DNA of 7,685 nucleotides from Ignavibacteriota bacterium (lineage in GTDB: Bacteria > Bacteroidota > Ignavibacteria > Palsa-1295), in contig JANYLL010000168.1 in the NCBI GenBank assembly GCA_025357895.1, positions 1-7,685 of the forward strand, in the 5' to 3' direction. This document shows, piece after piece, positions 1 to 6,330 of the stretch. Each line of letters starts with the position of its first letter. The first letter of the stretch is position 1. The position numbers and the translations under genes are program-made. The notes under the pieces were generated by a model, which worked only from the letters and a program-made list of their open reading frames with translations, did not search any database and was not told the origin of the DNA.

Positions 1-26
1 TTTTAACTTATTTTTTAGATACGACC

Positions 27-584
27 ATGAAAAACTCAAAATCTAATCATGTCAATGGGATTGCCTTCGCAATTTCATTCCTTCTTTTCTGTATGTGTTT
101 TACAACAGCGCAATCTCAAATCCCCTGGAAGGGAGCAGGACTACCTTGCCCCAGTGTTGGTCTTACGGTAAGTGCTAATCAAGTCACTTGTGGTTTGCCA
201 TGCGATGCAAATAATGCTTGCAATCACTGCATAACCATTGATATCACGAACAATAGTACAACTACATTTCCTTGTGATATTAATGAACTTGATATTGAGC
301 CTGATGCTAATGATGCGGGTGTCTGCTTTTCAATATGTTGCCCTGCTGCTTTCGGGGCTCCTTGTATACCTGCACCTATAAATGCATGTAACACCACTGC
401 TCCCAAAACTTTTTGTGGGCATTTTTATCAAGGTGATCCACCAAGATCATTTACTATTTGTTATACTGGCGGGGCAACAATTCCGCCAAAAAAATTTCGA
501 GTTTATGAGAAACAAGGAACAGGTACAGGATGCTGTCCCTATGTCAATGGAACTAATACAGATTATTACGAAGTTACTTTTTAA
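27..584 (+). CDS. Cysteine-rich secreted protein of unknown function
   Basis: This is a 185-residue protein with a clear N-terminal signal peptide: basic residues (MKNSK), a hydrophobic core at about residues 12-28 (IAFAISFLLFCMCF), and a likely cleavage near TAQSQ at about 28-31. The mature part has about 15 cysteines in roughly 155 residues, including two adjacent CC pairs (ICCP and GCCPY) and several PC, AC and TC pairs, so an extracytoplasmic disulfide-stabilised fold is likely. A segment reading CITIDITNNSTTTFPC looks like beta strands of an Ig-like or similar sandwich. There is no T9SS sorting domain after the final YYEVTF, so export probably stops at the periplasm or uses a partner. 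The ATG at 27 is chosen because it puts the signal peptide at the N-terminus. Only 26 bases lie upstream in the window, so its promoter is not visible. I do not recognise the family. It precedes another exported protein, separated by a strong hairpin. Confidence 0.75.
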   Translation: MKNSKSNHVNGIAFAISFLLFCMCFTTAQSQIPWKGAGLPCPSVGLTVSANQVTCGLPCDANNACNHCITIDITNNSTTTFPCDINELDIEPDANDAGVCFSICCPAAFGAPCIPAPINACNTTAPKTFCGHFYQGDPPRSFTICYTGGATIPPKKFRVYEKQGTGTGCCPYVNGTNTDYYEVTF

Positions 585-591
585 TCAAAAA

Positions 592-635
592 AAATCCACA
601 TCCGTCAAATCAAATTATTGGCGGATGATGGGTTT
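592..635. terminator. Long imperfect hairpin between the two secreted-protein genes
   Basis: The left arm 592-608 (AAATCCA + CATCCGTCAA) pairs with the right arm 618-635 (TTGGCGGATG + A + TGGGTTT). This gives 17 pairs, including two G-T wobbles, with one bulged A at 628 and a 9-base loop (609-617). It starts 8 bases after the stop codon of the upstream gene, which fits a 3'-end structure. A run of eight A's (587-594) sits at its left edge. Read on the minus strand, the hairpin is therefore followed by a U-tract and looks like a textbook intrinsic terminator. On the plus strand only three T's close the stem. It could stop antisense transcription, protect the upstream mRNA 3' end, or both. Confidence 0.6.
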
Positions 636-695
636 GAATACTCATGGGATTTTTCAAGAAAAACACCCTTTGTCTCATTTTGAAAGTATGAAAAA

Positions 696-2372
696 ATGCA
701 CTGTTTAAAAATATTTTTATTGTTTGTCCTTTTTGTAACAGTCATATCGTTGCAAAATAAATTATACGCCCAGCAAGCTCCCCCTATCGAATGGCAAAAA
801 TGCCTAGGAGGCTTGGGAGACGATATTCCTCAATGCATCATTCAGACTTCCGACGGCGGCTATGCCATTGCCGGGTACACTCAATCAACGGATGGAGACG
901 TATCAGGAATTTACAGAGATGATCAGTACGATTATTCTGCAATACCCGATGGCTGGGTTGTTAAACTCGATGCCTTGGGGACCATAATGTGGCAAAAGTG
1001 TATAGGAGGAACAAGTTACGACTATTTACATTCTATCATTCAAACATCCGATGGAGGGTTCGTCGTTGCAGGAGAGACGACTTCGACAGATGGTGATTGC
1101 ACGAGCTACCACGGCATTGGATCTGATGCATTGATCGTAAAGCTCGATTCGACAGGGAATGTGGAATGGAGTAAATGCTATGGTGGTAACGGATCAACCA
1201 TCGTGACGTGTATTATTCGGGCAACAGACGAAGGAAAAGGGTACATTTTTGCAGGATCTACGGATGCGTTAAATGGTGATGTGTCCGGGAATCATGATAC
1301 AAGTGTTACCACCAGTCGAATCGGCGATGCATGGATAGTGAGAATATCGGAAAGCGGAAATATTCTCTGGCAAAAATGCTTCGGAGGAACCGGCTATGAC
1401 GGTGCAGAGTCAATTGTAGCTGCTTCAGACGGTGGGTACGTTTTTGCAGGTACGACGACTTCTACTGATGGAGACGTTGTTGGTAAACATCTGGGAGGGG
1501 CTGATGCATGGATTGTCAAATTAAAATCTTCAGGTAATATTGAATGGCAGAAATGTTTCGGTGGCTCTGCAGCCGATTGGGCATTTTCAATAACTAAAAC
1601 TAATGATAATGGATATGTTTTTCTGGGGCAAAGCGAATCATCCGATGGAGATGTTCATCCTACACAAGGTGCAGGAGGAAACTGGCTTGTAAAACTAAAT
1701 TTTATGGGAGTTATACAATGGCAGAGAACAACTCACCCTTATTATCCGGTTAATTATGGTAATGGGGTTGTTAGTCAAGCAACCAATTCGGATCTCATTG
1801 TTACTCAAACTATCGCTCAGAAATATGATACCTCCTTTCACGGCGTTCAAGATCCTAATGATCTCTTTATCGGAAGATATAATTGGGCTGGAAATACTAT
1901 CTGGGAGAAAAAGGTTGGCGGACACATGCATGATGTGGGAATTTCAGGAGTGAGTACTTTTGATGGTGGGATTATCATTGCTGCATATACCAATTCCGTA
2001 GATGGTGATGTCCTCGGATATCACTATAATTATAAACACTATTATTTTAATGATGAATGGATAATAAAACTCGGTACAAATTTAGGTGTAGACTATTGGC
2101 ATTCTGATCCTGCCAGTGAAAATTTCTTGAAGATCTATCCGAATCCATCGGAAAGCATCGTGAAGTTTCAGATATTGCCAACGCAAAGGTTAACATCTGT
2201 GCAGTTCTATAATATCATGGGTATGCCTATTTACCCGGAGTTTAAGACGGAAAATAATATAGCCTCAGTTGATGTACATGGACTTTCGAATGGCACTTAT
2301 ATTGCGCGGGTTTCCTATTTCGGTGGCTCTGTTTCAGGTACTTTTTCATTGCCTCTAATTGTGCAGCATTAG
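696..2372 (+). CDS. T9SS-secreted repeat (probable beta-propeller) protein with type A sorting domain
   Basis: This 558-residue protein has a signal peptide (hydrophobic residues 5-19, cleavage probably after LYA at 25). Residues 33-460 hold seven repeats of about 58-67 residues, beginning at W33, W99, W158, W225, W284, W342 and W403. The core pattern is WQKCxGG...sIIqTsDGGYvfAGxTxStDGDV...DaWIVKLdssGni. Seven Trp/GG-containing repeats suggest a seven-bladed beta-propeller. Repeat 6 is degenerate: it lacks the Cys and DGDV. The DGDV loops (66-69, 258-261, 317-320, 436-439) are acidic and might bind calcium (inference). Residues about 470-558 form a T9SS type A sorting domain, with IYPNP at 480-484 and a NGTYIARV strand near 532-539, removed after transport across the outer membrane in this family. 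The ATG at 696 is chosen because the nearby ATG at 688 is in another frame and reads MKKCTV then stops. The precise surface function is unknown. Confidence 0.85.
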   Translation: MHCLKIFLLFVLFVTVISLQNKLYAQQAPPIEWQKCLGGLGDDIPQCIIQTSDGGYAIAGYTQSTDGDVSGIYRDDQYDYSAIPDGWVVKLDALGTIMWQKCIGGTSYDYLHSIIQTSDGGFVVAGETTSTDGDCTSYHGIGSDALIVKLDSTGNVEWSKCYGGNGSTIVTCIIRATDEGKGYIFAGSTDALNGDVSGNHDTSVTTSRIGDAWIVRISESGNILWQKCFGGTGYDGAESIVAASDGGYVFAGTTTSTDGDVVGKHLGGADAWIVKLKSSGNIEWQKCFGGSAADWAFSITKTNDNGYVFLGQSESSDGDVHPTQGAGGNWLVKLNFMGVIQWQRTTHPYYPVNYGNGVVSQATNSDLIVTQTIAQKYDTSFHGVQDPNDLFIGRYNWAGNTIWEKKVGGHMHDVGISGVSTFDGGIIIAAYTNSVDGDVLGYHYNYKHYYFNDEWIIKLGTNLGVDYWHSDPASENFLKIYPNPSESIVKFQILPTQRLTSVQFYNIMGMPIYPEFKTENNIASVDVHGLSNGTYIARVSYFGGSVSGTFSLPLIVQH

Positions 2373-2499
2373 AATTAAGAACTCGATAGCTCCAAAAATC
2401 CAAATTTAATGAACTTCCCGCCCCTAAAGCCTGTTTACAATTGGCTTTTACAGGAATGGCTGTGCTCAGGGCAGCTATCTACTAATTTTATAAAGAGTT
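2373..2499 (+). promoter_or_regulatory. Probable promoter/leader region of the ribosomal-protein cluster
   Basis: These 127 non-coding bases separate the secreted-protein gene from the ribosomal cluster and are the natural place for the cluster's promoter. I cannot fix the -33/-7 boxes. Small competing stems can be drawn: AAAGCC 2426-2431 with GGCTTT 2443-2448; CCTGT 2430-2434 with ACAGG 2450-2454, which uses part of the same left arm; and GCTG 2459-2462 with CAGC 2472-2475. Such mutually exclusive stems upstream of ribosomal-protein genes could be an autoregulatory leader, but they are short and may be chance. Confidence 0.3.
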
Positions 2500-2703
2500 A
2501 TGGCAAAACAACAAACGTTCGGAGATAAAACGAAGAAGCAGTCGCAAGAGCGCATTGAATTCGTGCCTCAGCTTGGCAAGAAGGCAAAACTTACGTCGGT
2601 TCGTTTTATCGGAATCGCAAAGAAAGGTTCAGACTACTTCTTTGAAGACCGCATTACCCGCCTTGCTGAACCAGAGGGCGGCGGAGACGCGATCATTATC
2701 TAA
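2500..2703 (+). CDS. Small basic protein encoded with ribosomal proteins (unidentified)
   Basis: This is a 67-residue protein with a lysine-rich N-terminal third (MAKQQTFGDKTKKQSQER) and a more structured remainder, KLTSVRFIGIAKKGSDYFFEDRI, ending in an acidic/glycine tail (EPEGGGDAIII). There is no signal peptide or membrane segment, so it should be cytoplasmic. It starts at an ATG preceded by AAAGAG (weak Shine-Dalgarno-like, 3 bases away) and lies 30 bases before rpsR, so co-transcription with ribosomal genes is likely. The local pattern of charged residues, Y-x-F and E-[DE]-x-[IV] recalls the small DUF4295-type proteins encoded beside rpmB-rpmG in many Bacteroidota. That resemblance is from memory and weak, so I do not assign the family. 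A ribosome-associated or RNA-binding role is inferred from charge and context only. Confidence 0.75.
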   Translation: MAKQQTFGDKTKKQSQERIEFVPQLGKKAKLTSVRFIGIAKKGSDYFFEDRITRLAEPEGGGDAIII

Positions 2704-2733
2704 TTTTTATATACGCAAGAATATTTTTTAACA

Positions 2734-3045
2734 ATGCCGGCAAAAAAGAAAGCAGCACCAACAGGTCGCGACGCGACGAATCAGCGTCCGGGACAATATG
2801 GTGCCAATAATCGCCAGAAGCGCGATCCGAATAAAAAGAAAGTTGATCCGCTGAAACTTCGCAATATCACATATGTTGATTATCGCGATATCCGTATCTT
2901 AGAGCGTTTCTTAAATGATCGCGGGAAGATCCTTCCCAATCGCATTACGGGAGTAAGCGCAAAGTATCAGCGCAAGATCGAAAGCTCGATCAAGCATGCA
3001 CGTCATCTTGCATTGCTTCCATTCGTAGCAGGCGGATTAAAATAA
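2734..3045 (+). CDS. rpsR: 30S ribosomal protein bS18
   Basis: Small-subunit protein bS18, which binds bS6 on the platform of the 30S subunit and contacts 16S rRNA. The C-terminal 70 residues match the family closely: VDYRDIRILERFLNDRGKI, then LPNRITGVSAKYQRKI, then the SSIKHARHLALLPF helix, aligning with the E. coli segments IDYKDIATLKNYI, IVPSRITGTRAKYQRQL and RAIKRARYLSLLPY. At 103 residues it is longer than the usual 75 or so. The extra part is an N-terminal basic, low-complexity tail of about 36 residues (KKKAAPTGRDATNQRPGQ...). The FCRFT region that carries a Cys in E. coli reads LKLRNI here, so the Cys is absent. The ATG lies in an AT-rich context (TTTTTTAACA) with no Shine-Dalgarno, as is common in Bacteroidota. 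The usual neighbours rpsF and rplI are missing. rpmB follows after 26 bases. Confidence 0.97.
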   Translation: MPAKKKAAPTGRDATNQRPGQYGANNRQKRDPNKKKVDPLKLRNITYVDYRDIRILERFLNDRGKILPNRITGVSAKYQRKIESSIKHARHLALLPFVAGGLK

Positions 3046-3071
3046 TTTTAAATTGAAAATACAAAACGATC

Positions 3072-3293
3072 ATGGCAAGAGTTTGTGAACTAACCGGAGT
3101 TAAACCACATGCAGGCAATCACGTCTCGCATGCTGTTAACCGCACTAAAACGCGCTTCATCCCCAATTTGCAAACCAAGCGCATCTGGGATCAGGATAAC
3201 AACAGGTTTATAACGATCAAAGCTACGGCGCGCGCATTCCGCACGCTTGATAAAAAAGGCTTCTCTGCCTTTAAGAATCAGACCGTTCGCTAA
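3072..3293 (+). CDS. rpmB: 50S ribosomal protein bL28
   Basis: Large-subunit protein bL28, located near the tRNA exit region of the 50S subunit. The 73-residue sequence has the family hallmarks: MARVCELTGVKPHAGNHVSH at the N-terminus (family pattern RVCxxTGKxPxxGNxVSH), then NRTKTRFIPNLQTKRIW, and the C-terminal TARAFRTLDKKG (compare SAKGMRIIDKKG in E. coli). Only one Cys (C5) is present, so this is the zinc-independent form. The leader is AT-rich with no Shine-Dalgarno. It is the last gene of the ribosomal cluster and is followed 14 bases later by a strong intrinsic terminator. In Bacteroidota rpmB is usually followed by rpmG (bL33), which is not found here. Confidence 0.97.
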   Translation: MARVCELTGVKPHAGNHVSHAVNRTKTRFIPNLQTKRIWDQDNNRFITIKATARAFRTLDKKGFSAFKNQTVR

Positions 3294-3307
3294 GCGAAAT
3301 GACTGTA

Positions 3308-3343
3308 AGAAAAAGTCGTTCGTAATCGCGAACGACTTTTTCT
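3308..3343 (+). terminator. Intrinsic terminator after rpmB
   Basis: A perfect inverted repeat: left arm AGAAAAAGTCGTTCG (3308-3322), loop TAATCG (3323-3328), right arm CGAACGACTTTTTCT (3329-3343). The 15-bp stem ends in an A-tract/T-tract, so it has the hairpin-plus-U-run form of a Rho-independent terminator on either strand. It begins 14 bases after the rpmB stop codon, as expected for the end of the ribosomal transcript. The TTG start of the next gene lies only 22 bases beyond it. Confidence 0.9.
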
Positions 3344-3365
3344 GTTTATACAAGCAAGCCGAAGT

Positions 3366-4472
3366 TTGAAAGAGTCGAAACTTAACAAAGCGCTGAAGCA
3401 GGTTGAGATCACGATCCGGCGTGTGTTTATGTCTTCCTTACAGTTTCGCTCTCGTTTCCGAAAAGATCGGGCACATCCATCGCTTCCCCTTCAACTTCCC
3501 AAAAATCCGACCATCCTCTTTCTACGTCAGGATAGACTTGGCGATGCAATTATCTCTACTCCAATATTCATCGAGCTTTATAAAAAATATCCGAATGCGC
3601 ATTTCATTATGCTGTTGGGTGAAAACAACCAGGGCATCGCTGACCTGCTTCCAATTCCATGCGAGATAGTTATCTATCACAAGCAACCTCTTGCAGATAT
3701 GAACATGCTTCGTAAACTTCGTAAGCGCAAGATCGACGTACTAATTGACTTGATGGACAATCCCTCTACAACATCAAGCATTCTGGCTGCTGCCATATCA
3801 GCACGCTATTCGATTGGAATTGAGAAAGCAAATTCGTCTTCTTATAATATTACTGTCCCCCTTGTTGACCGCGCAAAATTTCATATTGCCAGACGTATCG
3901 CAGAACTATTAAAACCATTCGGAATTGACCCGGAAGGCATTTCACTTCGCCCGACTTTAAAGGATATTCCTGTAAATAAAATCGACGGAAGGTTAGGGCT
4001 TGTGATCTCTGCCGGCGCTGCAAATCGCCATGTCTCCGTAAAGACGAATGCTGAGATCGCAAAGGGTATCATCGACGGAGGCTTTGCTTCGGAAGTGATC
4101 ATTCTTTTTCATCCCAAAGACCGGAAACTTGCCGATGAGATTATCAGTAAAACCACAGATCCAAGAATCAAACTAGCTCCGGCAACGGATAGTTTTTTTG
4201 AATACGCTGCGCAGATCAAATCTTGTTCGATCGTGATTTCGCCGGATACCTCGGCACTACATCTCTGTTCTGCCTATGGAATTCCTGTGCTCGGACTTTA
4301 TGCACCATTTCCGCCGGAATTGCATTATTGGACACCTATCGGTGTTCCTTACGAAATGATTATTTCAGAGCCGTCGCTTGAATTGCTTGAGGCAAGTAAT
4401 GTGATCGAACATCTAAAAAAATTAGTGGAAAAAGTAAAGCCCGTACTACACGAAATGACGTCCACAAAATGA
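3366..4472 (+). CDS. Glycosyltransferase family 9 (heptosyltransferase-like)
   Basis: A 368-residue GT-B enzyme of CAZy family GT9, which in LPS synthesis transfers heptose or related sugars from nucleotide-activated donors at the cytoplasmic face of the inner membrane. Seen: the N-terminal motif LRQDRLGDAIISTP (53-66) and the C-terminal donor-side motif SPDTSALHLCSAYGIPVLGL (292-311), followed by YAPFPPELHYWTP. The second domain begins near LGLVISAGAA (210-219); the Trp often found just after it in GT9 (KxW) is not present (NRHVSVK here). The TTG at 3366 is preferred over the in-frame ATG at 3429 because it adds an amphipathic basic helix like the one preceding the GT9 domain in the second GT9 gene of this operon, but the start is uncertain. 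The frame is open upstream only to a stop at 3306. The stop overlaps the next start by 4 bp (ATGA), implying translational coupling. Acceptor and sugar cannot be told. Confidence 0.9.
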   Translation: MKESKLNKALKQVEITIRRVFMSSLQFRSRFRKDRAHPSLPLQLPKNPTILFLRQDRLGDAIISTPIFIELYKKYPNAHFIMLLGENNQGIADLLPIPCEIVIYHKQPLADMNMLRKLRKRKIDVLIDLMDNPSTTSSILAAAISARYSIGIEKANSSSYNITVPLVDRAKFHIARRIAELLKPFGIDPEGISLRPTLKDIPVNKIDGRLGLVISAGAANRHVSVKTNAEIAKGIIDGGFASEVIILFHPKDRKLADEIISKTTDPRIKLAPATDSFFEYAAQIKSCSIVISPDTSALHLCSAYGIPVLGLYAPFPPELHYWTPIGVPYEMIISEPSLELLEASNVIEHLKKLVEKVKPVLHEMTSTK

Positions 4473-6325
4473 TATTCAGCAATTACAAACGTTTACTTCC
4501 CTATTCAAAGCCCTTCAGGCTGAAGTTTGGCGTTGCCGTTCTGTTGAATATGTTCTCGGCACTTTTCAATGTCGTTGTCTTCATGTCTCTGATGCCTGCG
4601 ATGCAGGTTTTGCTCGGCGTCGAAAACCCAGCATCTTCAATGAAGAGTGCGCCATTAGGAACAATGCTTCCTAACAAACAAGCTCTTCTGGATTCATTCA
4701 AAAACTATTTTCTTCAAGGCACAAAAGAAGAAGCTTTACTCAGAGTCTGTCTTTTTATATTTATAGCGTACGGATTAAAAAATATCTTTCAGTACTTCGG
4801 TAATTATTTCATGTCCCTGGTCGAAGGCGGAATGAGCAAAGCCCTTCGTGATCTTGTTTTTGAAAAGCTTGCAACACTCTCGCTCGATTATTATTATGAC
4901 CGACGTACAGGTCAGCTCTTGCAGCGCGTAACCGATGATGTCGGCGTTACCAACGGCACGATCACCTCAAGTCTTGCTACCCTAATCCGTGAACCGTTGC
5001 AAGTGGCAGGATTTCTTTTCGCACTTTTTGCGATCAATAGCAACCTTGCTTTTATAGGGCTTGGCATTGCAATAAGCAGTATTCTCCTGATCAATGTTCT
5101 TGGCAAAACACTCAAAGGTTATGCACAGCGCGTACAGGAAAATATTGGTGGATACATGAGCATAGCACAAGAAATGATCACTGGTATTAAGGTCGTAAAA
5201 TCTTTTGGCATGGAGCATTACGAAGTTGATCGTTTCAAAGAAGAAACAAAAAAACATTTTATTTTTTCGCGCCGCCTGACACGTATACGTCAAACGATAA
5301 GCCCTCTGAACGAAACACTTGCTATCGGAGGCTTTATCGGAATACTCTGGTTTGGCGGTCATGAAGTTTTTGCCGGTCGAATGATCGGAAGTGAAGTATT
5401 TATTTTTCTGATCGTTCTCGTGCAACTTATGCAACCCGTTCGGTCACTGAGCGAAGTAGTCGGCAAACTCCACGAAGGCTCCGCTGCAGCAGATAATGTT
5501 TTCTCTGTTCTTGATGCAATTCCTTCTGTGATGCCCGGAATTCTTGATGCTCCTACCGAGATCACATCTCCAATCTCATTTGGAAATGTCAGTTTCAAGT
5601 ATAAGAATTCAGATGAGCACGCATTGCGCGATATTACCATAGAAATTCAACCGAATGAAGTTCTTGCTCTCGTGGGTCCTTCCGGTGCGGGAAAGACGAC
5701 GTTTGTCGATCTGCTTGCACGATTTTACGATCCGAATGCCGGGAAAATTGTGCTTGGTGGATTTGATATTAAAGATTATGATCTTGTCAGCCTGCGAAAA
5801 CTTTTTGGCATCGTTACTCAGGACACAGTTCTTTTTCACGATACGGTTTACAATAATATTGCTTATGGCAACCGAAGTGCTACGCGTGAAATGATCGAAG
5901 AAGCAGCGCGTGCAGCAAATGCTCATGATTTTATATTTGCCATGCCTCGCGGCTACGAAACAATAACGGGTGATCGCGGCGTGCGTCTATCCGGAGGGCA
6001 GCGTCAGCGAATTGCCATTGCTCGCGCGCTATTGAAGAACCCCCCGATCCTCATTTTCGATGAAGCAACCAGCGCACTCGATACAGAGAATGAAATGCTC
6101 GTGCAGGAAGCAATAGATAGACTATTGGAGCAGCGCACAGCCGTTGTCATAGCACATCGACTTTCTACCATACAGAAAGCTGATCGAATCGCAGTTTTCG
6201 ATAATGGCAATATCGTTGAGATCGGAACCCATGATGAACTTTTAGAAAATGGTGATGGTGTCTATCACCGCCTCTATACGATTCAGATGCGCGCAGCAAG
6301 CGAAGGATTGGTACCGCTCTCATAA
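4469..6325 (+). CDS. MsbA-like ABC exporter (lipid flippase type, TMD-NBD fusion)
   Basis: A 618-residue half-transporter, expected to work as a homodimer in the inner membrane. Six hydrophobic segments can be seen at about 18-42, 91-115, 174-190, 192-212, 283-303 and 308-325. The nucleotide-binding domain has an A-loop Tyr (Y378), Walker A GPSGAGKTT (403-411), Q-loop Q451, the signature LSGGQ (507-511) preceded by TGDRGVR, Walker B ILIFD (527-531) with catalytic E532, D-loop SALD (535-538) and H-loop H563. All ATPase residues are intact. The length and domain order match MsbA-type exporters, which flip lipid A-core or other lipid-linked molecules using ATP. Lying between two GT9 genes, it probably flips the glycolipid those enzymes build. 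This is inferred from context, as a multidrug exporter would look similar. A periplasmic loop at about 43-90 between TM1 and TM2 is longer than usual. The start overlaps the upstream gene by 4 bp. Confidence 0.92.
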   Translation: MIFSNYKRLLPYSKPFRLKFGVAVLLNMFSALFNVVVFMSLMPAMQVLLGVENPASSMKSAPLGTMLPNKQALLDSFKNYFLQGTKEEALLRVCLFIFIAYGLKNIFQYFGNYFMSLVEGGMSKALRDLVFEKLATLSLDYYYDRRTGQLLQRVTDDVGVTNGTITSSLATLIREPLQVAGFLFALFAINSNLAFIGLGIAISSILLINVLGKTLKGYAQRVQENIGGYMSIAQEMITGIKVVKSFGMEHYEVDRFKEETKKHFIFSRRLTRIRQTISPLNETLAIGGFIGILWFGGHEVFAGRMIGSEVFIFLIVLVQLMQPVRSLSEVVGKLHEGSAAADNVFSVLDAIPSVMPGILDAPTEITSPISFGNVSFKYKNSDEHALRDITIEIQPNEVLALVGPSGAGKTTFVDLLARFYDPNAGKIVLGGFDIKDYDLVSLRKLFGIVTQDTVLFHDTVYNNIAYGNRSATREMIEEAARAANAHDFIFAMPRGYETITGDRGVRLSGGQRQRIAIARALLKNPPILIFDEATSALDTENEMLVQEAIDRLLEQRTAVVIAHRLSTIQKADRIAVFDNGNIVEIGTHDELLENGDGVYHRLYTIQMRAASEGLVPLS

Positions 6326-6330
6326 AAAAT

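Noticed and set aside
382..708. A 108-residue plus-strand open frame bridging the two secreted-protein genes, ending MKKCTV
   Set aside because: It overlaps the first gene out of frame, runs through the hairpin, and lacks domain features. I also checked whether it could carry a frameshifted T9SS tail for the first protein; it has no YPNP-type motif.
888..2020. Recurring GATGGAGACGT-like words considered as a DNA repeat array
   Set aside because: Spacing is about 170-210 bases or more and the words always encode the DGDV loop in the same frame, so they reflect protein repeats.
3308..3343. The perfect inverted repeat considered as a transcription-factor operator or mobile-element end
   Set aside because: The A-tract/T-tract-flanked GC stem right after rpmB is explained best as an intrinsic terminator; no second copy is in the window.
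3090..3353. An 87-residue minus-strand open frame over rpmB and the terminator
   Set aside because: It is antisense to a certain ribosomal protein gene and starts inside the terminator hairpin region.
4982..5434. A 150-residue open frame on the minus strand inside the ABC exporter gene
   Set aside because: It lies wholly within a gene whose ABC domains are intact, its translation shows no domain or signal, and its composition (Cys, Phe, Lys and Tyr scattered) is that of a shadow frame.
5609..5926. A 105-residue minus-strand open frame over the Walker A and Q-loop region
   Set aside because: Shadow of the conserved nucleotide-binding domain; no recognisable motif or start context.
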